A stretch of DNA of 48,482 nucleotides. Origin: Myxococcota bacterium. Lineage in GTDB: Bacteria; Myxococcota; JAJVIH01. The stretch lies in contig JAJVIH010000046.1 of the NCBI GenBank assembly GCA_022072125.1, forward strand, positions 1 through 48,482. Reading direction: 5' to 3'. The stretch's first letter is position 1; the number at the start of each line of letters is the position of its first letter. The translations under genes and the position numbers were made by a program. This document shows positions 23,310-34,100 of this stretch, in pieces. Under the pieces are notes generated by a model. That model was not told the DNA's origin and made no database searches. It saw nothing but the letters and a program-made list of their open reading frames with translations.

Positions 23310-25856
23310 TCAGTCCAAGGGCAAAAAGGGCAGGAGCCAGGCCCCCATCCGGCTCTCCGGGTGGGACGCCGCGGCCGCCGGAGGTCCGGAGAAAATCACC
23401 TGGCCGCCGCCGGGCCCCGCTTCCGGACCAAATTCAATGAGGTGATCGCACCACGCCGCCACCGCCAGATGATGTTCGATCACCAGTACCGTGTGGCCGT
23501 TGGCGGTCAGCATCTCGAAAATATTCAGCAACGGTTCGATGTCATCCGGGTGAAGGCCGGTGGTGGGCTCGTCCAGCACCGCCAGGGCGCGCCCGGTCCC
23601 GGGGCCGCCCAACTCGCGGGCGATGCGCAGGCGCTGGCTTTCTCCGCCGGAAAGCGTGTGCGCCGCCTGACCCAGGCCCAGATACCCCAGACCCACGGCG
23701 CATAACATGTCCAGCCGTTCGCGCAGGCCGGGGATTGGCGCGAAGAGCCGGGCGGCCTCTTCGCCGGACATGGCGAGAATACCGGCGATGGAGTGGCCGC
23801 GATAACGGATATCGAGGGTCTCGCGGTTGTAGCGGGCGCCATTGCAGGCTTCGCAAATCACCCAGGCGTCCGGCAAGAACACCATGCCGACGCGGCGCAC
23901 GCCAAGCCCCTGGCAGTTTTCGCAGCGCCCGCCGCGCACATTGAAGGAGAAGCGGTTGGCGCCATAACCGCGCGCCCGCGCATCGGGCAGTCCGGCGAAG
24001 AGTTCGCGCAGCAGGGGCATGATCCCCAGCACGGTGGCGGGACACGAACGCGGCGATCGTCCCAGCGGAGATTGATCCACCACCAGCACCCGCTGAACGG
24101 CGTTCGCGCCGGCGATGGACCTGTACGGCAATCCCGTGCTGGCCCCGCCATGCAGCCGCGCGCGCAGCGCCGGAACCAGCGTGTCCATCACCGCGGATGA
24201 CTTGCCCGCGCCGCTCACCCCCGCCACGCAGACGCACATGCCCAGGGGAATGGCCATCTCCGCATTGCGCAGGTTGTGGCCGGTCATGCCCTTGATGATT
24301 AGCTTCCCGGCGGATTTTCGCTTGCCGGATCGGGCGGGAAAGCTCTTCCTTCCCGACAACCATGGGCCGGTCACGCTGGAGGGATTCTGTTCCAGCCCCG
24401 CGGGAGCGGCCCCGGCGAGCACTTCCCCGCCCCGCTTTCCCGCGCCCGGACCCATGTCCACCACCCAGCCGGCCGCGCGGATGATATCCAAATCATGCTC
24501 CACCACCACCACCGTATTGCCGGCGTCGCGCAGGGCCAGCAGGCACTGTATCAACCGTCTCACGCCGGCGGGGTGAAGCCCGATGGAGGGCTCGTCCAGC
24601 ACGTACAACACGCCGGAAAGCCCCGCGCCGATCTGCGTGGCCAGGTGCAGCCGCTGGATTTCACCGCCGGACAAAGCGCGCGCGGAGCGATCAAGGGTCA
24701 GGTACCCAAGCTCCAGTTCACGCAGAAAGCGGGCGCGGCCGCGCAATTCCTTCATCAACGGAGCGGCGGCCGCCTCCAAGCTGGCGGGGAAATTCCAGCC
24801 GTCCATGTCCGCGGCGAATTGATCCAGGCTCATCCCTTCCAGTTCGTGGATGGCCCGGCCATTGACCCGCACATGACGCGCCTCGATGCGCAGCCGCGCG
24901 CCCAGGCAGGAGGGGCAATGGCGGGATTGAAACGCGGCGGGCGCTTCCTCCGCGGACTCCTCCGCGCCATCGTTGTCCGGGCTTTCCTGATCCGGCGGCG
25001 CGGATTGCAGCCCGGTCCCCCCGCAGACCGGACAGGCGCCCATCGGACTGAACCAGGAGAAGAGTTCAGGCTCCAGCGGCGGATAACGGATATCACAAGC
25101 GGCGCAGTAGGGGCTGGTGCTGTAATAGCGTGTTTGGCCGCCGCACAACACGCCTGCGACGCCATTGGCGGCGCGCAGGGCCAGTTCCAGCGAATCGGCG
25201 ATGCGGGCGCGCACGCCGGGACGGATGACGGCGCGGTCCACCACGATCGAAACCCGCGCCTTTTCCGGCAGCAAAGCTTCCGCGGGCGGTTCGCCGAGGT
25301 CGAAAATTTCGCCGCTGATCTCCGCCCGGGTGAAGCCCTGGCGCGCCAGATCATCGAACAGCGCGCGGATGGTGGATCGCGGGTGTTCGCGCAGCGGCGC
25401 CAGCAATATCACCCGCTCCCCGTCTGGCAGCGCCGTCAGTTCGTCGCAGATCGCCGCCACGTTCCACGCCCTCAGCGGCGCGCCGCAGGAGTAACAGCTT
25501 GCATCGCCGGTCCGCGCGAAGAGCACGCGCAGGAAATCGTGGATATCCGTCTGCGTGGCCACGGTGGCGCGCGCGCCGGCGGGCGGGCGGCGTTGCGACA
25601 CCGCCACCGCCGGACGCAACCCTTCAATGCCGTCCACGGGAGGGTCCGGCAACTGGGCGATGAACTGCCGCGCGGAGGGAGACAGGGATTCGATGAAGCG
25701 GCGCTGGGCCGCCGCGAACAGCGTATCGAACGCCAGCGAGGATTTTCCCGATCCCGAGGGTCCGGTGATCACCACCAGTTCACCCGCGGGAAAACGGACG
25801 CTGATATTTTTCAGGTTGTGGGTGCGGGCGCCCCGGATGCTGATGAATCCGCTCAC
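23310..25856 (-). CDS. UvrA-family ATPase lacking the insertion domain
   Basis: An 848-residue homologue of excinuclease subunit A, about 90 residues shorter than normal. Seen are Walker [10 protein letters not shown] (32-40), CYSC (121-124), a full UvrB-binding-like segment (about 150-245; [27 protein letters not shown]), the first zinc module (C251/C254, C275/C278), signature LSGGEIQRL (395), Walker [10 protein letters not shown], second Walker [10 protein letters not shown] (546-554), zinc module C645/C648 and C668/C671, and second signature LSGGESQRL (735). Between the first zinc module and CPSCLGARL (314) the usual ~110-residue insertion domain is replaced by a 29-residue acidic linker. 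GTG start, coupled to pdxA by GTGA. It may be a UvrA paralogue or the main UvrA of this organism. Confidence 0.9.
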   Translation of the reverse strand: MSGFISIRGARTHNLKNISVRFPAGELVVITGPSGSGKSSLAFDTLFAAAQRRFIESLSPSARQFIAQLPDPPVDGIEGLRPAVAVSQRRPPAGARATVATQTDIHDFLRVLFARTGDASCYSCGAPLRAWNVAAICDELTALPDGERVILLAPLREHPRSTIRALFDDLARQGFTRAEISGEIFDLGEPPAEALLPEKARVSIVVDRAVIRPGVRARIADSLELALRAANGVAGVLCGGQTRYYSTSPYCAACDIRYPPLEPELFSWFSPMGACPVCGGTGLQSAPPDQESPDNDGAEESAEEAPAAFQSRHCPSCLGARLRIEARHVRVNGRAIHELEGMSLDQFAADMDGWNFPASLEAAAAPLMKELRGRARFLRELELGYLTLDRSARALSGGEIQRLHLATQIGAGLSGVLYVLDEPSIGLHPAGVRRLIQCLLALRDAGNTVVVVEHDLDIIRAAGWVVDMGPGAGKRGGEVLAGAAPAGLEQNPSSVTGPWLSGRKSFPARSGKRKSAGKLIIKGMTGHNLRNAEMAIPLGMCVCVAGVSGAGKSSAVMDTLVPALRARLHGGASTGLPYRSIAGANAVQRVLVVDQSPLGRSPRSCPATVLGIMPLLRELFAGLPDARARGYGANRFSFNVRGGRCENCQGLGVRRVGMVFLPDAWVICEACNGARYNRETLDIRYRGHSIAGILAMSGEEAARLFAPIPGLRERLDMLCAVGLGYLGLGQAAHTLSGGESQRLRIARELGGPGTGRALAVLDEPTTGLHPDDIEPLLNIFEMLTANGHTVLVIEHHLAVAAWCDHLIEFGPEAGPGGGQVIFSGPPAAAASHPESRMGAWLLPFLPLD

Positions 25857-26824
25857 GTTCCCGAGTTGATCATGCGGCCGCGGTTCCGGGCAAGCCGCGC
25901 CGCCAGGGAGACCGCCGCCAGCAGGCTGGTTTCGGACGCCGCTCCCCGCCCCGCGATTTCATAGGCGGTTCCGTGATCCACGCTGGTGCGCGGGAACGGC
26001 AGCCCCAGGGTGACATTCACCACATCGCCCTGATCCAGCAGTTTCACGGGAATCAACGCCTGGTCGTGGTACATGCCTATCACCGCGTCGAAGCCGCCGC
26101 GCAGCGCCCGCGTGAACACGCTGTCTCCCGGGAATGGTCCGGAAATGTCCATTTCACGGGACAACAGCGCCACCGCCGGAGCAATCACCTGCTGCTCCTG
26201 GCCGCCAAAGAGGCCGTTGTCGCCGCAATGGGGATTCAGCCCCGCCACGGCGATGCGCGGCTTCCCGATTCCGAAGCCTTCGCGCAGGGCGGCATGCAGC
26301 AGGCGCGCGCTCCCCGTGATCAATTCCCGCGTGATCGCGCGCGGAACCTCCGACAGCGCCACATGAACGGTCAGCGGCAGCGTGCGCAGGCGCGGACCCG
26401 CCATCAGCATGGCGGTTGCGCATCCGCCGCAGCGATCTCCCAGCATCTCCGTATGCCCGGGAAAATCGAATCCGCCCTGGTTCAGCCAGTATTTGTTGAT
26501 GGGCGCGGTGACGAGCGCATCAAATTCGCCGTTCAGGCAGGCGGCGATGGCGCAGTCAATATACCGCCCCTGCGCCTCGCCCGCCGCCCGCGATCCGCGC
26601 CCGGGATGCGCATCCTCCGCGGCCAGTTCGCCGGCGGCGCGCAATTCATCCCCGGCGGGCGGCGCGAGCCCAAGTTGACGGGCCGTCCGCTCCAGCACCC
26701 CTGGATCGCCGAACACGGCCGGCTTCGCGTATTCCCTCAGCCGGGGCAGCGCCTTCAGAATGATTTCCGGGCCGACGCCGCAGGGGTCGCCCATGGTCAG
26801 GGCAATGCGCGGCGGGGAACTCAT
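25853..26824 (-). CDS. pdxA: 4-hydroxythreonine-4-phosphate dehydrogenase
   Basis: Oxidises 4-phosphohydroxy-L-threonine in the DXP-dependent route to pyridoxal phosphate. The 323-residue length is normal. Motifs seen are the N-terminal [14 protein letters not shown], the metal-binding His in GHTEMLG, the second ligand region [24 protein letters not shown] with the third His, and the C-terminal [15 protein letters not shown]. It overlaps the SurA-like gene upstream (ATGA) and the uvrA-like gene downstream (GTGA). The pairing of pdxA with surA is common in proteobacteria (surA-pdxA-ksgA); here uvrA takes the place of ksgA. Confidence 0.97.
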   Translation of the reverse strand: MSSPPRIALTMGDPCGVGPEIILKALPRLREYAKPAVFGDPGVLERTARQLGLAPPAGDELRAAGELAAEDAHPGRGSRAAGEAQGRYIDCAIAACLNGEFDALVTAPINKYWLNQGGFDFPGHTEMLGDRCGGCATAMLMAGPRLRTLPLTVHVALSEVPRAITRELITGSARLLHAALREGFGIGKPRIAVAGLNPHCGDNGLFGGQEQQVIAPAVALLSREMDISGPFPGDSVFTRALRGGFDAVIGMYHDQALIPVKLLDQGDVVNVTLGLPFPRTSVDHGTAYEIAGRGAASETSLLAAVSLAARLARNRGRMINSGT

Positions 26825-28077
26825 GGCCTGGACGTGGAAGAGGCCGTCACCGGCGCGTTTTCCAGCAGTTTGGGAGCGCGCAGTCCGCCGCCGGATGGCG
26901 ATTCGCCGGCGGGAGCGCCAGAACCAAAATTCAGTTTCAGGCGCGGGGCTTCGGGAAATCCGCCGGGAGAATCCGCCGTATCGGATGGCTCGCCGTCCGG
27001 CCGCGGGACCGGCGGCGGAATCTCCCCTCCGGCGTTCGCGGAGGAATCCGGCGCCTTGAGGGGTTCGCCCAGACCCGCCATTTTGCGGTAGTCCACTTTC
27101 ACCACCACATGGGACTCCTCGCGCAGGCCATCGAGATATTTTTTGGTCTCGGTCATGATCTCTTCCTGCATCAACCGCTCGCGGATGCGTTCCTTGACCT
27201 GATCAAACGGGGCCGCGCCCTTGAGCCGCCGGCCGGTCACCTGCACCACGTGCCAGCCGGAAGGACTCCTGATCAGCGTGGCCTCGTTTTCCTTCAGGCT
27301 GAACAGGGCTTTTTCCATTTCCTCGAAGAAATAGCCCTTGCCATGCCATCCCAAATCACCGCCGCCCGCCGCGCTGGGGTCTTCCGAATGCTCCCGGGCC
27401 AGCTTGCCGAAATCCGCCCCCTTGCGCACCGCCGTCAGCAGGTCCTCCGCCTTCTTTTTCACCGCTTCGCGCGCGGCGTCATCCATGTCCGTTCCGATCC
27501 GCAGCATGATATGACGGCCCTGAACCTCCTCTTCGAGCTTCATTTTCCTCATCTGTAATTCATAATAGGCCTGCAGCCGCGAATCGGGAATCTTGATGCG
27601 CGAGCGCACCTTCATGCCGATCAGGCGTTCGCGTTCAATCTGCGAACGCAGGGTGTCGCGGTAGGACTCCATCGAGACGCCCCCGGCCTCCAGCGCGTCC
27701 TTGAGCTGATCCAGGGTGATGTTGTTCTGCTTCGCGGTCTCCTGAATCATTCCGTCAATATCGTCATCGGCGGCCTCCAGCTTCTGCTTTTTGGCCTCGG
27801 CCTTCATCAGTTTTTCGTAAATGAGTTCGTCCAGGATATCGGCGTAGAGCACATACAGCTTGTCCTTCGACAGGTTGTCGAGGCTGGCGATGCCGAGACG
27901 CGGAGCGATCAGCGTGGCGCGCTGCCGCACGTCGGTCATGGTGATGATCTCGTCATTCACCGAGGCGATGATCTGCTCGACAATGCGCGCCAATGCGGCG
28001 CCGGACGCCGCCAGCAGCGCCAACACCAGAACCAGTCCCGCAGCGCGCGGGGCGCCAGAACGCTTCATGGGCCTCAT
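26821..28077 (-). CDS. SurA-like periplasmic peptidyl-prolyl isomerase
   Basis: A 418-residue exported folding factor. The signal peptide (hydrophobic 13-28) ends with AALAR. A SurA N-domain follows (about 31-170; IVEQIIASVNDEIITMTDV), then one parvulin domain (about 185-285) with EVQGRHIMLRI, DPSAAGGGDLGW and SPSGWHVVQV. E. coli SurA has two parvulin domains; this has one. The last ~90 residues are a Pro/Gly/Ser-rich tail without predicted structure. ATG at 28077 overlaps the preceding lipoprotein stop as ATGA, and the stop overlaps pdxA, so the three are translationally coupled. Confidence 0.92.
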   Translation of the reverse strand: MRPMKRSGAPRAAGLVLVLALLAASGAALARIVEQIIASVNDEIITMTDVRQRATLIAPRLGIASLDNLSKDKLYVLYADILDELIYEKLMKAEAKKQKLEAADDDIDGMIQETAKQNNITLDQLKDALEAGGVSMESYRDTLRSQIERERLIGMKVRSRIKIPDSRLQAYYELQMRKMKLEEEVQGRHIMLRIGTDMDDAAREAVKKKAEDLLTAVRKGADFGKLAREHSEDPSAAGGGDLGWHGKGYFFEEMEKALFSLKENEATLIRSPSGWHVVQVTGRRLKGAAPFDQVKERIRERLMQEEIMTETKKYLDGLREESHVVVKVDYRKMAGLGEPLKAPDSSANAGGEIPPPVPRPDGEPSDTADSPGGFPEAPRLKLNFGSGAPAGESPSGGGLRAPKLLENAPVTASSTSRP

Positions 28078-29036
28078 TTCAACCGCGACAGCACTTCCGG
28101 GTCAACCGTGATGGAGGCGGTGCGGCGCAAGCTGTCGAGCAGTTCCTTTTCCGCTTGCAGCTCCTTGCGGCGGCGGAGCTTTGTGCGGATTTTTTCCTTG
28201 ACCTGATCCAGCCCGGGTTTGAACTCGGGATAGCGGTCCGCCACCTTGAAAATATGAAAACCGTGATCGCTGGGAAAGACCGGGCTTACCCCCCCCTTGC
28301 GCAGGGCGAAACAGGCTTCGTCGAATACCGGCGGCATGACGCCGCGCGCGAAAGTGCCCAGGTCGCCCCCACGCTCCGCCTCGGGACCGGTGGAGAACTG
28401 GCGGGCCAGTTCCTCGAACGGCTCGCCTTTCATGATGCGGCGGCGGAGGTCCTGGGCGTCGGATTCGTTCTTCACCACGATCTGCAGGGCGTGAACCCGT
28501 TCAGGCCGCTGAAATTCCGCGCTGTTCTGCTCGTAATAAGCCGCGATCTCGGCGTCGGTGACCAGCACCCTCGCGAAAACATCCTTGTGCAGCAGGTGGT
28601 GGACCAGCAAACGTTCGCGCACGCCTTCCCGGATTTGTTGGGGGACGACGCCGCGCGCTTTCATGTGCGCCTGCAAATCCTTCTCATCGGGATACCCGGC
28701 GCCCAGAATCCAGGCGGCGTTGTCCAGATCGCTCTGCTCCACCTTGACGCCGCGTTTCATCGCCTCGCCAACCAGCAGTTGTCTGTCAATAAAACGCTCC
28801 ACGAAGTCACGCCGCACCTTCTCCGCTGCGGGTTCGGCGATGGCTCCGCCCGGAATTCCAGTCACCAGTGATCTCCATTCGCTTTCCACCACCGCCGCGG
28901 GAATCACCCGGTTGTTGATGCGGATGGACGGCGGCGGCTTTTCCACCGGCGCCGGATCGGGCGTGCAGCCCGCCAAAAGCGCCGCCAGCAGCGCCGCCCT
29001 CCCCCATGTTCCGCGGGTGACTGACAGGCCCGGCAT
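28074..29036 (-). CDS. parvulin-type peptidyl-prolyl isomerase lipoprotein
   Basis: A 320-residue PpiC/SurA-type protein anchored by lipid: lipobox LLAGC, Cys24. A helical SurA-N-like region (about 40-165) precedes a parvulin domain (about 175-275) with ERVHALQIVVK, AERGGDLGTFARG and SDHGFHIFKV. A basic helical tail closes the protein (KIRTKLRRRKELQAEKELLDSL). The start (29036-29034) shares one base with the stop of the upstream gene (TAATG), which implies coupled translation. It probably acts on outer-membrane or secreted clients alongside the two other isomerases in the run. Confidence 0.92.
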   Translation of the reverse strand: MPGLSVTRGTWGRAALLAALLAGCTPDPAPVEKPPPSIRINNRVIPAAVVESEWRSLVTGIPGGAIAEPAAEKVRRDFVERFIDRQLLVGEAMKRGVKVEQSDLDNAAWILGAGYPDEKDLQAHMKARGVVPQQIREGVRERLLVHHLLHKDVFARVLVTDAEIAAYYEQNSAEFQRPERVHALQIVVKNESDAQDLRRRIMKGEPFEELARQFSTGPEAERGGDLGTFARGVMPPVFDEACFALRKGGVSPVFPSDHGFHIFKVADRYPEFKPGLDQVKEKIRTKLRRRKELQAEKELLDSLRRTASITVDPEVLSRLK

Positions 29037-31090
29037 TACTTCGGCTGTTGCTTGCGGGCCTCATTCTCCCTGATGATGCGGTCCGCTTCTTCCTTGGTGA
29101 TCGGCGTGGCCTTCATGATCTTGCCCGGCGCCCCCGATTCCTTGAGCTCCTTCACCAGGGCGTCCTGATCATGGTTGAGCTTGACGCCCTTCAGGGCCTC
29201 GTCGTTGATGGTCACGCCCGCCTTGTCGCGCAGGCCGTCCAGCCAGGCTTTCTGCATGTCGTTGCGTTTCTGGTAAAAGAGGCGGCTCTTGATCGAGTCC
29301 TTCACGTCCTCGAACTCCTTTTTCACCGGCGGCGTGCGCCCCCGGTAGACGATCAGATGCCAGCCCTTGTCGCCGCGCACGGGCTCCTTGTACAGCTCGC
29401 CATCCTTGTTGAGGGAGAAGGCGGCCTCCGCCACCGCGGCGCCGGATTTCTCCGTCAATTCCTGCTTCGTGTAGTAGCGCAGGTCGCCCTTGTAAGGCTT
29501 CGACTCCTGATCCTCGTTATAGTCATCGGACATCGCCCCGAAAAAGGCGTTGTTGGACTTGTTCTTGAGTATCAGGGCGTGCAGCCGCTTCATGCCCTCG
29601 CGCACCGCCTCGCCGGATTTGGGGTCCGCCGCATTGACAGACCGGAAAATGTGGCTGATGCGCACAGTTTCATCCTTCTGGTAATCCTTCACGTTGTCGT
29701 TGTAGTACTTGCGGGCGTCGTCATCGGAAACCAGGTCCTTGGTGTTGCGCCGTTCAAATTCGTCGTAGGTGAAGCGGTACACCAGGTCCGCCTGCATGCG
29801 GCGGATGAATTCCGGATTGACATGCAGGCCCAGCGCGCAGCCTTCCTGCGCCAGCACCTCAAGCTGCATCATCGAGTGGATGTATTCCTTCACCGCGTCA
29901 GGCCGCGCGTAATTGGCGCGCACGTAAGGCGACATGCCGGTGAAGCGCTGGATCATATCCTGATCGGTGATTGTGAACCGGCCCACCTTGTACAGGGTTT
30001 TGCCCGCGGACTGAACGGGCTCGCCGCACAGGGTCATGGGGCGTTCCGGCTCGGCGGCGGCCGTGGGGGTGACCTTGCCCTGCGGAATCGCGGCGCGAAT
30101 GGGATCGAACAGGCTTTCATCCAGCGACGCGCTGGTTTTCTTCTTGAGGCCGTCAATCCATTCCTTGATGGCGGGCTCGCGCTTCTTGAAGTACAACATC
30201 TTGCGGATGCGGTCCTTGCTGTCCTCGAAGGTCTGGGACACCGCCGGGCGGCGGCCGATGAAGCGGATGAGGTGCCAGCCGTCCTTGCCCTTGACCGGCT
30301 GCTTCGTCCATTCGCCCAGGGTGTTCAAGGCGGAGGCGGCCTTGACGAAATCCTCGCCGAATTTTTCCGTCAACTGGGCGGCGGTGAAGTAGTTCAGGTC
30401 GCCGTTGGATGATTTGGTTCCCTCGTCCTCGCTGAGATCGCGCACGGTTTTTTCAATGAACGGCAGGTCCCGGAAACGGGCGGCGAGTTGTCCCGCGACC
30501 GCCTGCAGTCTGGCTTTCGCGGCGGCCGAGGCCCTGGCGTCGGCATGGTCCGCCTTGCGGAAGATATGGGCCACGCGAAGGGCCTCCGGCTGGTTGAACT
30601 CGGCGTTGTTCTCCTCGTAGTACTTCCTCGCGTCCGCGTCGCTGACCAGGCTGTCCTGATTCTTCTTCTCGAAGGCCTCGGTGATGGCGGCCTGGGCCAG
30701 ATCGCCCTTCGCCCGCTCGATCATGGACGCATTCTTGTGGAAACCTTTCGCGCACGCCTCCTGGCGCAGCACTTCGTCCTTCACCAGCCCTTCGACAAAC
30801 TCCTTGCGGCGCTCGAAGGCGGCGAAGGTCGCGCGCACGGAAGGCGGAAAGGCGTTGATGCGATCGGCGATTTCGCCGGCGTGAAACTCGCGTTTGCCCA
30901 CCTTCATGACCACGGGGCCTTCCTGGTTGGCGCCCGTGTCGCCGCACAACGCTTCGTAAAAGGCGGCGGTTCCGGATGCGGCGGATTTGCCGTCCTGGCC
31001 GCTGGCGGCGGCGTCCTTTTGATCGCTCTTTTCACATCCAGCGGTGGAAAACGCCAGCGCGGCGCACAGCCAGAAGATTCTCCCGTTCAT
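29036..31090 (-). CDS. tandem-duplicated parvulin-like lipoprotein
   Basis: A 684-residue lipoprotein (lipobox STAGC, Cys19) made of two copies of a SurA-N plus parvulin unit, about 60-320 and 365-625. Matching landmarks are EVLxQExC (106 and 411), SHIF/AHIF (His175 and His480), GDLxYF/YY (230 and 535) and GWHLI (271 and 576). Every pair is exactly 305 residues apart. The parvulin cores are recognisable (H-I-F, G-D-L, G-W-H) but diverge more than in the two neighbouring isomerases, so activity is uncertain; a chaperone role is equally likely. A charged tail follows (about 640-684). It begins 54 bp after mfd. Confidence 0.88.
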   Translation of the reverse strand: MNGRIFWLCAALAFSTAGCEKSDQKDAAASGQDGKSAASGTAAFYEALCGDTGANQEGPVVMKVGKREFHAGEIADRINAFPPSVRATFAAFERRKEFVEGLVKDEVLRQEACAKGFHKNASMIERAKGDLAQAAITEAFEKKNQDSLVSDADARKYYEENNAEFNQPEALRVAHIFRKADHADARASAAAKARLQAVAGQLAARFRDLPFIEKTVRDLSEDEGTKSSNGDLNYFTAAQLTEKFGEDFVKAASALNTLGEWTKQPVKGKDGWHLIRFIGRRPAVSQTFEDSKDRIRKMLYFKKREPAIKEWIDGLKKKTSASLDESLFDPIRAAIPQGKVTPTAAAEPERPMTLCGEPVQSAGKTLYKVGRFTITDQDMIQRFTGMSPYVRANYARPDAVKEYIHSMMQLEVLAQEGCALGLHVNPEFIRRMQADLVYRFTYDEFERRNTKDLVSDDDARKYYNDNVKDYQKDETVRISHIFRSVNAADPKSGEAVREGMKRLHALILKNKSNNAFFGAMSDDYNEDQESKPYKGDLRYYTKQELTEKSGAAVAEAAFSLNKDGELYKEPVRGDKGWHLIVYRGRTPPVKKEFEDVKDSIKSRLFYQKRNDMQKAWLDGLRDKAGVTINDEALKGVKLNHDQDALVKELKESGAPGKIMKATPITKEEADRIIRENEARKQQPK

Positions 31091-31144
31091 CGTGATTTCT
31101 CCAGCGGATCGTCCGGAAATCCTGATAAATCCATGAGTTCCGGG

Positions 31145-34100
31145 TCAGGGGCTACTAGCATGGGCCGCCAGCCCCCGCAACCTGTCAATCAGACCGGAGA
31201 GCATCTTTTCCGGCTCGCCGGGAAAAGGCGTGGGGAAGCCCAGATCCATTTTCGGCGTGAGGGAAGCGCCGTTTCTGGCGTCGTTCACATACCGGACCAG
31301 CCCTTCGGGGCGCAGCGCGCCCTTTTCCCCCAGCGCGATCACCGTGCGCGGACCCCGCACCGACAACTCGCGGACGCCCATTTCCCGCAGCAATACCTTG
31401 ATCATCGAAACATCGCGCAGGTTCCGGGTTTCATTGGGCGGCGCGCCGTAGCGATCCGCCAGTTCATCCCAGATATCCTCGATCTCCCGCAGCGACGCCG
31501 CCGAGGACATGCGCTGGTAATATCCCAGCCGCTCGTGGATATCCGGGCAGTAGCGCTCGGGAATGAGGGCGGTGACGGGAATGCTGACCTCCGGGTCCAC
31601 CTCCGCCGCCTGGCCCTCGCCGCGGAGCTGGCGGATCGCCCGCGCCAGCAGTTCGTTGTATAGATCGAAACCCACCGCAGCCACATGACCGGACTGATCC
31701 TTGCCCACCACATTGCCCGCTCCGCGGATTTCCAGGTCCCTGGAGGCGATGTGGAAGCCCGCTCCCAGTTCCTGGTGTTCCGCGATGGCGTCCAGGCGCA
31801 TTTCCGCCTCGCGGGTCAGACTCGACAGGTTCTTGACCAGCAGCCAGGCGTAGCCGCGTTCCTTGGAGCGGCCGACACGCCCGCGAAGCTGGTAGAGCTG
31901 GGCCAGGCCCAGGTATTCCGCACGGTTGATGATGATGGTGTTGACGGCGGGAATATCCAGGCCCGATTCAATCAGCGTGGTGCATAGCAGCAGATCGTAC
32001 TCGCGGTTGACAAATTCGACCATCACCCGCTCCAGTTCCGCGGGGTTCATTTGCCCGTGGGCGACGCCGATGCGCAGGGAAGGCAGGAGTTTGTTCAACC
32101 ACTGCTTCATGGCGCCGATGCTCTGGATGCGGTTGTGAACGAAATAAAGCTGGCCGCCCCTGCCCAGTTCGCGCTCGATGGCGTCGCGGACCACCGCCGG
32201 ATCAAATTTGCTGATGAAGGTGCGCACGGGCAGGCGGTCCGCCGGCGGCGTGGCGATCAGGGACAGGTCGCGGATGCCCGAAAACGCCATCTGCATGGTG
32301 CGTGGTATCGGCGTGGCGCTCAGGGTCAGCACGTCCACTTCCGCACGCAGCTTCCGGATTTTCTCCTTGTGCTGCACTCCGAACCGGTGTTCTTCGTCAA
32401 TGATCAACAGGCCAAGGTCCTTGAACCGCACGTCGTTGGCGAGCAGCCGGTGCGTGCCGATGACGATGTCAATTTTTCCTTCCGCCAGGCGCTCCACGAT
32501 CTCCCGGGCCTCGGCGTCGCTGCGGAAACGGCTCAGGGACTCCAGCCGCACCGGGAAATTTTTCATCCGGCGCAAGAATGAATTGAAATGCTGTTGCGCG
32601 AGAATGGTCGTGGGCGCTAGCACCGCCACCTGCTTGCGATCGAGCACCGCCTTGAACGCGGCGCGCATGGCCACTTCGGTCTTGCCATAGCCCACATCGC
32701 CGCAAATCAGGCGATCCATGGGTTTGGGGCTGGCCATGTCCTGGATGACATCCTGAATGGCCTTGAGCTGATCGGGGGTTTCCTCGTGCTCGAACTCCGC
32801 CTCGAAGGCTTCGAACAGGGTGTCTGGCGGCGAGAAATGGAATCCCTCGCGGGTCTGCCGCAGCGCGTACAGGCGCAGCAGGTCCGCGGCCATTTCCAGC
32901 AGATGATCGTAGACCTTCGAGACCCGTTTCTCCCAGGTCTGGCCGCCCAGCTTGTCCAGCCCGGTTCCTTCGCCGCCTCCCGTGAATTTGCGCAGCAGGG
33001 AAAGACTGGCGACCGGCACGTACAGCCGGTCATCACCCTTGTAGTTGAGCAACAGGAAGTCGTTTTCCACCCCCTGAACGGCCAGTTTGATCAGCCCGCC
33101 GTAACGGCCGACGCCGTGTTTGACATGCACCACCAGATCGCCGGTTTCCAGTTCGCGCAGGGTGGGAATGAACCCCTTGCGGATCTCCCGCTGGTCCTCC
33201 GCGCGCCGGGCCGCCGCGCCGAAGATGTCTTCCTCTCCGATGAACGAGATGCGTTCGCCAGGCCAATAAAATCCCTGCGCCGTTCCGCCGGACCAGATGG
33301 TCGCGGGCGCCGATCGCATTTGCGTATCCGGAATATCCAGCGGCGACTGGATATCGCCCTGGGGTTCGACCCGCCGCGCCTGAAACCGGTAGTGCGCCAG
33401 CATGTCGTACAGGCGCATGGCGCGGCCGCGGCTTTCGCAACCGATCACCACGGCGGCGCCCGTACGGCGGTGCTGGCCGGCCAAGGCGATCACCGGGGCC
33501 AGCATTTCGCCTTCCGGCTGGGCGACGATCTTCTCGCGCAGCCCCGTCAGCGGCTGGACATCACATTCGGCCTCTTCCATCCGCTGGAAAGGCCAGAAAG
33601 GCGTCCCTTCGCCCGTGACGGCGGAGGATGAGGCGCTTTCCGCATCCGCCTGCTCCACCGCCGCGCGCGGCGCCAGGCGATCCATCAACTCCTGAACCGG
33701 AACGAAATAACCGGCGGGATCAAAATGGATGCGGCCCCGGGCGGCGGGAGACGCGCGTTCGTGCTCGCATTCCTCCTGGAGGCGGATCAGTTGGCGCTCC
33801 AGCAGGCGGGGCTGGCAAACCCACCAGAGGGCGTCCTTCAAAGGCTCCAGATACTCCGCGAAGGCGGGCGCATCCGGGTAAAACGCGGGGAACAGGGCTT
33901 CCCCGCCGATGGCGTGCCGCCGCTGCCGCAGATCGGTCACCACTTCGCGGACCACGCGGGAGCTCAGGTCCAGTTCCGCCGCCCGCGCGTTGATGCGTTC
34001 AATGGCGGCGCCGGTCAGCGCGCCGTCCATCACGATGTCGCGCATGGGGGGAATCCACGCCTCTTCCAGGGTGTCGAGGGTGCGCTGGCTTTTGGGATCA

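Noticed and set aside
33362-33382. GGTTCGA-type motif resembling a tRNA T-loop
   Set aside because: It lies inside mfd and has no matching acceptor or anticodon stems; no tRNA could be supported anywhere in the window.
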